Positions 59,122 to 64,000 of a stretch of 64,000 nucleotides of DNA are shown piece after piece; within the stretch, counting starts at the first letter, position 1; each line of letters begins with the position of its first letter. Source of the stretch: an uncultured Spirochaetales bacterium (lineage in GTDB: Bacteria > Spirochaetota > Spirochaetia > Sphaerochaetales > Sphaerochaetaceae). The notes below the pieces were generated by a model. That model worked only from the letters and a program-made list of their open reading frames with translations. It searched no databases and was not told where the DNA came from. The stretch is from the NCBI GenBank assembly GCA_944388965.1, contig CALXKL010000002.1, positions 186,001 to 250,000 on the forward strand, given 5' to 3'. Position numbers and translations under genes: made by a program.

Positions 59122-61395
59122 ATGATAACAGTCAAGAACAATGTTTTCCACCTGGCCACCAGCCATACCAGCTATGTGTTCATGATCGATGGACGCGGCA
59201 TGGCAGAGCATCTGTACTACGGACCGCTTCTCAGACATCCCGAACACGATGTGGATGCACTCGTCCCCAAGCGCTCCGTGCCACGCCAGGGGGAGGTGTC
59301 CCAGAGCGAGAAGGACTGGTCCACCAATCCATCGGACCTTCCGCAGGAGGCATCGTTCGAGGGCGGAGGGGACTTCCGCACTCCGTTCATCGCGATAGAC
59401 GAGTCGCGCGGGTGCGCCTGCGGCATGGACCTGCGCTACAGGCACAGCGAGACGTTCAGCGGAATCAGGAGGATCTCATCCGGCCTGCCCCAGGCCATCG
59501 GCTCGGAGGACGAGGTCCACGGTCTCAGGCTCGACTTCCAGGACGACCTGAACAACATCACGCTGTCGCTCTACTACACAGTCTTCCCCTCGTCCGACAC
59601 GATAGTCAGGCGCGCCGTGGTCAAGAACGCGTCCAGACGCACCATCACGCTCAGGAAAATCGCAAGCATGCAGCTCGACCTGTACGAGAGCGGCTACGGC
59701 GTCACGTTCTTCACGGGCCCCTGGGGTCGCGAGAACAGGCCATGCACGCATCTGCTGCCCTGCTCCACCCTGGTCAACGAATCCAGGACGGGCTTCACGG
59801 GACAGAGCTCGAACATCTTCATCCTGGAAGGACGAGGATCGTGCATCATCACGGGTCTGCTGTACTGCGGCGACCACAAGGCAACCATCGAGACGGGAGC
59901 GTACTCGACGGTCCACATCGTCAGCGGGATCAACGAGGAGACCATACACCCCGTCCTCGAACCGGGCGAGTCGTTCGAGACCCCCGAGGCGTTCATGACC
60001 CTGGCCGCAGACCGCAGCCGATGCACATACGCCCTTCAGCACTTCGAGGAGAACCACATCATGAGAGGCACCTGGCGCAACAGGTTGAGGCCGGTGTCAT
60101 TCAGCACCCGCCACGTCCTCGGACTCGACGTGCGCGAGGACAGGGTGCGGGATCTGATCCGGCTGGCCGGACAGATGGGCTTCGAGATGTTCGTGCTGGA
60201 CGACGGGTGGTTCGGAGTAAGGAACAGCAAGGACGATTCGGTCGGCGACTGGAGCGCCAACCCGATGAAGCTGCCCGAAGGACTTGCCCAGGTGTCCAGG
60301 GAATGCCACAAGGCCGGCATGCTCTTCGGAGTATGGCTCAGCCCGGAATGTGCGAGTCTCCACAGCAGGCTGGCGATGGAGCATCCGGACTGGCTGGTCA
60401 GGAACCCGAGGCGCAGGTCGTCACCGATCGAGAACGGACAGTACGTGCTGGACATCACCCGGCACGAGGTGTACGAATACGTGCTGGAGACGATATGCGG
60501 ACTGATAGAGCGGACCGGAATCGATGCTGTCAGGTGGTCGATAGGAACCCAGCTGGCGGACCTGTGGTCGCGCTCCGAAAAGCCGGACGGCCAGTGGAGA
60601 CACCGCTACATCTGCGCATTCTACAAGCTGCAGCGCTCGATCGCCCTCAGCTTCCCAAATCTTCTCATAGAGAACACCAGCGACACGGGGCCGCGCCTGG
60701 ATGCAGGCCTGCTCGCATCCTCCGCCATCGTGGGCGGCTGTTCGCTGAGCGACCCGTTCGAGCAGCTGGACTCGTTCTGCGGAGCCGTCCAGATCATGCC
60801 GCCCTCGGCCCTGTCGACCATGCTCGCATCCAGAAGGTTCAACCTCGAAGGGCGCTACACGAGCTTCTCAAGCGCATTCAACATCGGACTTTTCGGATGC
60901 CTGTCCTATTCGATCGACCTCAGGAGGCTGTCGCGCAAGGAGCGTCAGGCAATCGCGGGACAGCTGGAGTTCTACAGGATGTACCGGCATGTGACGCAGT
61001 TCGGCCGCTACAGGATCCGTCACGATGGACAGAGGACACAGATCAGCGCATGCGATGCCGACGCTTCGACCATCCTGGTCCTGCTCGCGGTCAGGAACAT
61101 GGAGGCCAACGGCCCTGACGACATCCTGTACGTCGAGGATGCCAGGGAGGATGCGCTGTACAGCCTCACGCGCAGGGACGAGGACGAGGAGATCGTCCTG
61201 GGGGACGAATACTACAGCGCGCCTCCTCTGGAGAAGGAGTCGTACGTGGTGGGAGGCGACACGCTGCGCCACGCGGGGGCGAGGCTTGCAAGAGGCTACC
61301 AGGGAGGTGCATACAGCGAAGAGATGAGGGTGATGGGAGACCATTCCACCAGACTGTATGTGATAAAAAGGATCGACAGGGAGGATGACAGGTGA
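59122..61395 (+). CDS. GH36 alpha-galactosidase-like protein lacking the catalytic nucleophile
   Basis: A 757-residue protein with the full GH36 layout: N-terminal beta-supersandwich, catalytic TIM barrel (about 330-610) and C-terminal beta domain. The barrel has MGFEMFVLDDGWFG and GDWSANPMKLPEGL, as in true enzymes. But the nucleophile block, usually KWDMNR, reads RWSIGTQ: the Asp is Ser473 (codon TCG, 60538-60540). The CxSGGGRFD block reads TSDTGPRLD and the acid/base SDxTD region reads SLSDPFEQ. So galactosidase activity is doubtful; a pseudoenzyme, transglycosidase-like or binding role is likely. It is translationally coupled to gpsA. The ATG at 59122 is chosen over a TTG at 59092. Confidence 0.82.
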   Translation: MITVKNNVFHLATSHTSYVFMIDGRGMAEHLYYGPLLRHPEHDVDALVPKRSVPRQGEVSQSEKDWSTNPSDLPQEASFEGGGDFRTPFIAIDESRGCACGMDLRYRHSETFSGIRRISSGLPQAIGSEDEVHGLRLDFQDDLNNITLSLYYTVFPSSDTIVRRAVVKNASRRTITLRKIASMQLDLYESGYGVTFFTGPWGRENRPCTHLLPCSTLVNESRTGFTGQSSNIFILEGRGSCIITGLLYCGDHKATIETGAYSTVHIVSGINEETIHPVLEPGESFETPEAFMTLAADRSRCTYALQHFEENHIMRGTWRNRLRPVSFSTRHVLGLDVREDRVRDLIRLAGQMGFEMFVLDDGWFGVRNSKDDSVGDWSANPMKLPEGLAQVSRECHKAGMLFGVWLSPECASLHSRLAMEHPDWLVRNPRRRSSPIENGQYVLDITRHEVYEYVLETICGLIERTGIDAVRWSIGTQLADLWSRSEKPDGQWRHRYICAFYKLQRSIALSFPNLLIENTSDTGPRLDAGLLASSAIVGGCSLSDPFEQLDSFCGAVQIMPPSALSTMLASRRFNLEGRYTSFSSAFNIGLFGCLSYSIDLRRLSRKERQAIAGQLEFYRMYRHVTQFGRYRIRHDGQRTQISACDADASTILVLLAVRNMEANGPDDILYVEDAREDALYSLTRRDEDEEIVLGDEYYSAPPLEKESYVVGGDTLRHAGARLARGYQGGAYSEEMRVMGDHSTRLYVIKRIDREDDR

Positions 61396-62360
61396 TGAGG
61401 AAGAACAACATAGTCGTAGCAGGAGGCGGCGTATTCGGCACATCGATCGCCGAGCGTCTTGCATGGAACAGGGAGAACCGTGTGGTGATCCATTCGGTGG
61501 AGGAGGAGGTGGTCCGTACCATCAACGAACAGCACAGGAACGTGAAGTACTTCCCCACCCGCTTCCTGAACATGAACCTCACCGCAAGCGGAGACTACGA
61601 CGTGTTCCGGGATGCGGATGCGATCTTCCTCGTCATCCCGTCCAAGGCCATAGTCAGCTTCTCCCACGAGATGCGCAAGTACACGGGAGAAAGGGAGCCC
61701 CTGGTCATAAACCTGGCAAAGGGCATGAGCGACGACGGTGCGTTCATAACGGAGAACATCCCGTTCACCCGCACGGCCAGCATGAAGGGCCCCAGCTTCG
61801 CCATCGAGGTCCTCAACGGAATGCCGACGGCATTCACGTTCGGAGGAAGACGGGATGACTATCTGTACGTCAAGAACGAGATCTTCAAGGGCACCAGCCT
61901 CATGCTCGACCATACCGACGACGTGCGCGGCGTGGAGCTCACCTCCATTCTGAAGAACATGTACGCCATCGCCATCGGAGTCGTATCGGGAAGGTACTCC
62001 AGCCCGAATGTCGACTTCCTCGTATACACCAGGGCCGTGAACGAGATGAGGGCCTTCCTGAGAATGTTCAACTGCGACGAGGAGACCATCTTCCGCTACT
62101 GCGCCATCGGCGACCTGGGACTGACCGGACTCAACGATCTGTCGAGGAACAGGACGCTGGGCATGCTGATCGGAAAGGGCTTCGACTACAGCACGGGAAA
62201 CACCGCGACGCTTGTCGAAGGACACAGGACGATAAGGCTTCTGGGGGAGCTCACCCGCGAAAAGGGCGTGGACAAGGACTACCCCATAGTGCAGGCGCTA
62301 TATAGGCTCATGTACGAAGGGGCCAGTCTCAACGACTACATTCTCTCGGTGATCGGCTGA
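61395..62360 (+). CDS. gpsA: Glycerol-3-phosphate dehydrogenase (NAD(P)+)
   Basis: A 321-residue dehydrogenase making sn-glycerol 3-phosphate for phospholipids. It has the Rossmann motif VVAGGGVFGTSIAERLAW, NLAKGMSDDG, the KGPSFAIEV block, the catalytic Lys in ILKNMYAIAIG and GDLGLTGLNDLSRNRTLGMLIGKG. ATG 61395 overlaps the GH36-like stop by one base (TGATG), with GGAGG 9 bases upstream. It in turn overlaps the next ATG, so three unrelated enzymes form one operon. Confidence 0.94.
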   Translation: MRKNNIVVAGGGVFGTSIAERLAWNRENRVVIHSVEEEVVRTINEQHRNVKYFPTRFLNMNLTASGDYDVFRDADAIFLVIPSKAIVSFSHEMRKYTGEREPLVINLAKGMSDDGAFITENIPFTRTASMKGPSFAIEVLNGMPTAFTFGGRRDDYLYVKNEIFKGTSLMLDHTDDVRGVELTSILKNMYAIAIGVVSGRYSSPNVDFLVYTRAVNEMRAFLRMFNCDEETIFRYCAIGDLGLTGLNDLSRNRTLGMLIGKGFDYSTGNTATLVEGHRTIRLLGELTREKGVDKDYPIVQALYRLMYEGASLNDYILSVIG

Positions 62361-63592
62361 TGCTGCAGCTTCTCGACCCGCTGAAGGCCAGGGAACTCCT
62401 GGTCCGCTTCATCGCGTTGCTCGAGGGCGAAGGCGTGCTGTCACGTCGGAAGGACGACGTCATGCTGGGCTGTCTGGTGGCCAGGGCGCCTGGCGGTCAG
62501 ATATGCCAGGCATATGCCTTCTCCGGCGCCCTTCACGGGTCCTACATCCACGAGCGCTTTGTGCCTCCCTGCTTCTCCGTCCATGGATTCGAAGACATAG
62601 TGGACGAATACGACAGCCGGATACACTGCTACAGCGACAGGATCGAACGGGGCGAAAAGGACCTCGAGAGGACACGCAGCGCACTGTCCAACGAATGTCT
62701 GGAGAGGATCAGGTCGCTGTACACGTTCTACACTCCAAACGGCAAGATCGGCTTCAATGACATGGGTATACGGAGCATGCCCACCGGCACGGGCGACTGC
62801 GCCACGGTGAAGCTCATCTCCTACTGCTTCAGACGCGGCTGGGAGCCTTTGAGCCTGTGCGAGATGTACTATGGAGACGGGAGCACGCGCCACCATCACC
62901 TGCAGGAGTGCACTCCATGCGACGAGAAGTGCGCTCTGGTGCTGCCGCACATCCTCCGCATCCCGGTCATATACTCCGACGACTCGATCGTCGTGGTGGA
63001 CAAGCCTGCCGGCATGCTGTCCGTCCCCGGACGGGGAGAGGACAAGCAGGACTGCGCCACGGCACGTGTGAAGGCGGTCTTCCCCTCGATTCCGGACAAC
63101 CCGTCCGTGCACCGTCTGGACATGGACACCTCCGGAGTCCTGGTGATGGCCAAGGACGATGCGGCCAAGAGCTCGATCTCCCGCCAGTTCGAACTGAGGC
63201 AGACAAGGAAGGAGTACATCGCCCTGGTCGAAGGCGTCGTCAGACAGGACGAGGGCACGATCGACCTGCCACTCCGGCTGGATGTCGACGACAGGCCCCG
63301 GCAGATAGTCGATGAAGAGCATGGGAAGAAGGCCGTCACCCGTTTCGAGAGGATTGCAGTTGAGATCGTTGATGGAAGACCGGTGACCCGTATCCGCTTC
63401 GCTCCGCTGACCGGACGCACGCACCAGATAAGGGTCCATGCGGCCTACGGTCTTGGACACCCTGTCGTCGGGGACAGACTGTACGGAGAGAGACTGCCAG
63501 GGCAGAGGCTATGCCTGCATGCAGGCACTCTGGAGTTCACGCATCCGGCCACCGGCACACGCGTCTCATTCTCGTCACCCTGCCCATTCTAG
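62360..63592 (+). CDS. RluA-family pseudouridine synthase with N-terminal extension
   Basis: A 410-residue pseudouridine synthase. The catalytic domain (about 205-400) has VVDKPAGMLSVPG, the catalytic Asp in HRLDMDTSGVLVMAK, RKEYIALVEG, and PLTGRTHQIRVHAA. The first 200 residues are an extension containing TGTGDC and, near 172-190, HHH and CTPCDEKC, a possible zinc site. Long RluA proteins of this kind modify rRNA or tRNA uridines. Start overlaps the gpsA stop by one base. Confidence 0.9.
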   Translation: MLQLLDPLKARELLVRFIALLEGEGVLSRRKDDVMLGCLVARAPGGQICQAYAFSGALHGSYIHERFVPPCFSVHGFEDIVDEYDSRIHCYSDRIERGEKDLERTRSALSNECLERIRSLYTFYTPNGKIGFNDMGIRSMPTGTGDCATVKLISYCFRRGWEPLSLCEMYYGDGSTRHHHLQECTPCDEKCALVLPHILRIPVIYSDDSIVVVDKPAGMLSVPGRGEDKQDCATARVKAVFPSIPDNPSVHRLDMDTSGVLVMAKDDAAKSSISRQFELRQTRKEYIALVEGVVRQDEGTIDLPLRLDVDDRPRQIVDEEHGKKAVTRFERIAVEIVDGRPVTRIRFAPLTGRTHQIRVHAAYGLGHPVVGDRLYGERLPGQRLCLHAGTLEFTHPATGTRVSFSSPCPF

Positions 63593-64000
63593 CGGCCCCG
63601 GCGCGGCGACCGGAGCGACCAGAGAGACGCCGTGTTCCTGGGCGAAGGCCTCTATGAGCGGCCTTCTAGCCACCAGATTGGATACCTTGTGGGCATCAGT
63701 GGAGAGTATGGCCTTGGCTCCCATCTCGGCGACCATGTCCCAGAAGGGACCATAGGGGTAAGGCGCACGTCCGTCCACCTGGGGCTTCTGGAGCCCGTTC
63801 GCATTGATCTCCAGCGGCACGTCATGGTCTTTCGCCGCCTGGATTATGTCGCGAGCTGCGCGCCTGGCGGTCTCGTCCCACTGGAAGTAGCCTGCCATAT
63901 AGAGGTCCGGGTGCGCCACGAAGTCGAAGAGCCCTGTATCCAGTGCACCTACAAGCTGGTCGCAGAAGCGAAGCACGTCATCAGGCTCCAGCCTGTCGGA
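63575..64000 (-). CDS. PHP-family (histidinol-phosphatase-like) hydrolase, C-terminal part
   Basis: The C-terminal 141 residues; the start is outside the window. The PHP metal motifs AHPDLYMAGYF, LEINANGLQKP and ILSTDAHK are present, close to HisK-type histidinol phosphatases and related PHP phosphatases. The first His-rich motif lies beyond the edge, so the activity cannot be confirmed. Its 3' end overlaps the RluA-type gene by 18 bases in the convergent direction. Confidence 0.82.
   Translation of the reverse strand, partial: SDRLEPDDVLRFCDQLVGALDTGLFDFVAHPDLYMAGYFQWDETARRAARDIIQAAKDHDVPLEINANGLQKPQVDGRAPYPYGPFWDMVAEMGAKAILSTDAHKVSNLVARRPLIEAFAQEHGVSLVAPVAAPGPLEWAG

Noticed and set aside
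58971-61118. 715-codon frame in another phase across the GH36-like gene
   Set aside because: It lacks any motif and is rich in Arg/Pro/His; the GH36 frame has clear family blocks throughout.
1-64000. CRISPR array, insertion sequences, tRNA or rRNA genes, prophage
   Set aside because: No regularly spaced repeats, transposase or integrase motifs, tRNA cloverleaf ends or rRNA blocks were noticed while reading both strands; a tRNA scan would settle the RNA genes.

Overview
The window looks like a chromosome segment of a GC-rich (about 60% by eye) spirochaete, probably a Sphaerochaeta- or Treponema-like member of Spirochaetota. This is inference. The signs are binding-protein signal peptides ending in FAGGSGES or FAGGTGES, a PyrBI fusion, a long PRPP synthetase, an LplABC-type sugar importer, and very compact operons with 1-4 base stop/start overlaps. 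I see no rRNA, tRNA, CRISPR array, insertion sequence or phage gene. The DNA is almost fully coding on both strands.

Layout. 1-1181 (minus): start of a branched-chain amino acid operon (promoter, Ile/Val/Leu-rich leader peptide, attenuator, ilvN, ilvC cut by the edge). 1248-7114 (minus): six packed genes for a degenerate Fic-like DNA-binding protein, an N-acyl-D-amino-acid deacylase-like hydrolase, a DtxR/MntR regulator, a HAD hydrolase and a YesM/YesN-type two-component pair. 7153-11241 (plus): FAD protein, MATE exporter, CCA-adding enzyme. 11232-14127 (minus): recO-recJ. 14253-18851 (plus): a tiny extremely acidic protein, an ABC importer of the TrpXYZ type and a second MATE pump. 18844-25032 (minus): the pyrimidine operon pyrBI-pyrE-pyrF-pyrDK-pyrC behind a leader peptide and attenuator. 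25082-29071 (minus): a Wza/Wzc-like exopolysaccharide export pair. 29129-37018: ybaK (plus), then a minus run prs, aminotransferase, a 990-residue acidic protein, inositol monophosphatase-like, HAD phosphatase and ridA.

37118-46388 (minus) is the most distinctive catabolic region: AtuA/DUF1446, DUF4387, two LplB/LplC-type permeases, a solute-binding lipoprotein, two different ADP-ribosylglycohydrolase-fold enzymes and a ribokinase. A divergent LacI-family regulator (46704-47690) sits behind likely operators. The simplest reading is uptake of a ribose-containing glycoside, hydrolysis by the ARH enzymes and phosphorylation of ribose.

47747-54371: a methyltransferase and a CbiK-like chelatase (plus) converge on a FecCD-type metal-chelate importer and an unusual CoA-disulfide reductase / rhodanese / siroheme-reductase-like fusion (minus). 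54428-64000: choloylglycine-hydrolase-family enzyme, lrgAB, two small envelope beta-barrel-like proteins, a mutarotase-like protein, a GH36-like protein that has lost its catalytic nucleophile, gpsA, an RluA-type pseudouridine synthase, and the end of a PHP phosphatase.

The strongest findings are two classical-looking translation-coupled attenuators (ilv and pyr), the riboside-like cluster, the triple-fusion reductase, the nucleophile-less GH36 protein, the 990-residue acidic protein, and several genes without a Shine-Dalgarno sequence whose -10 box lies so close to the start codon that the mRNA should be leaderless.
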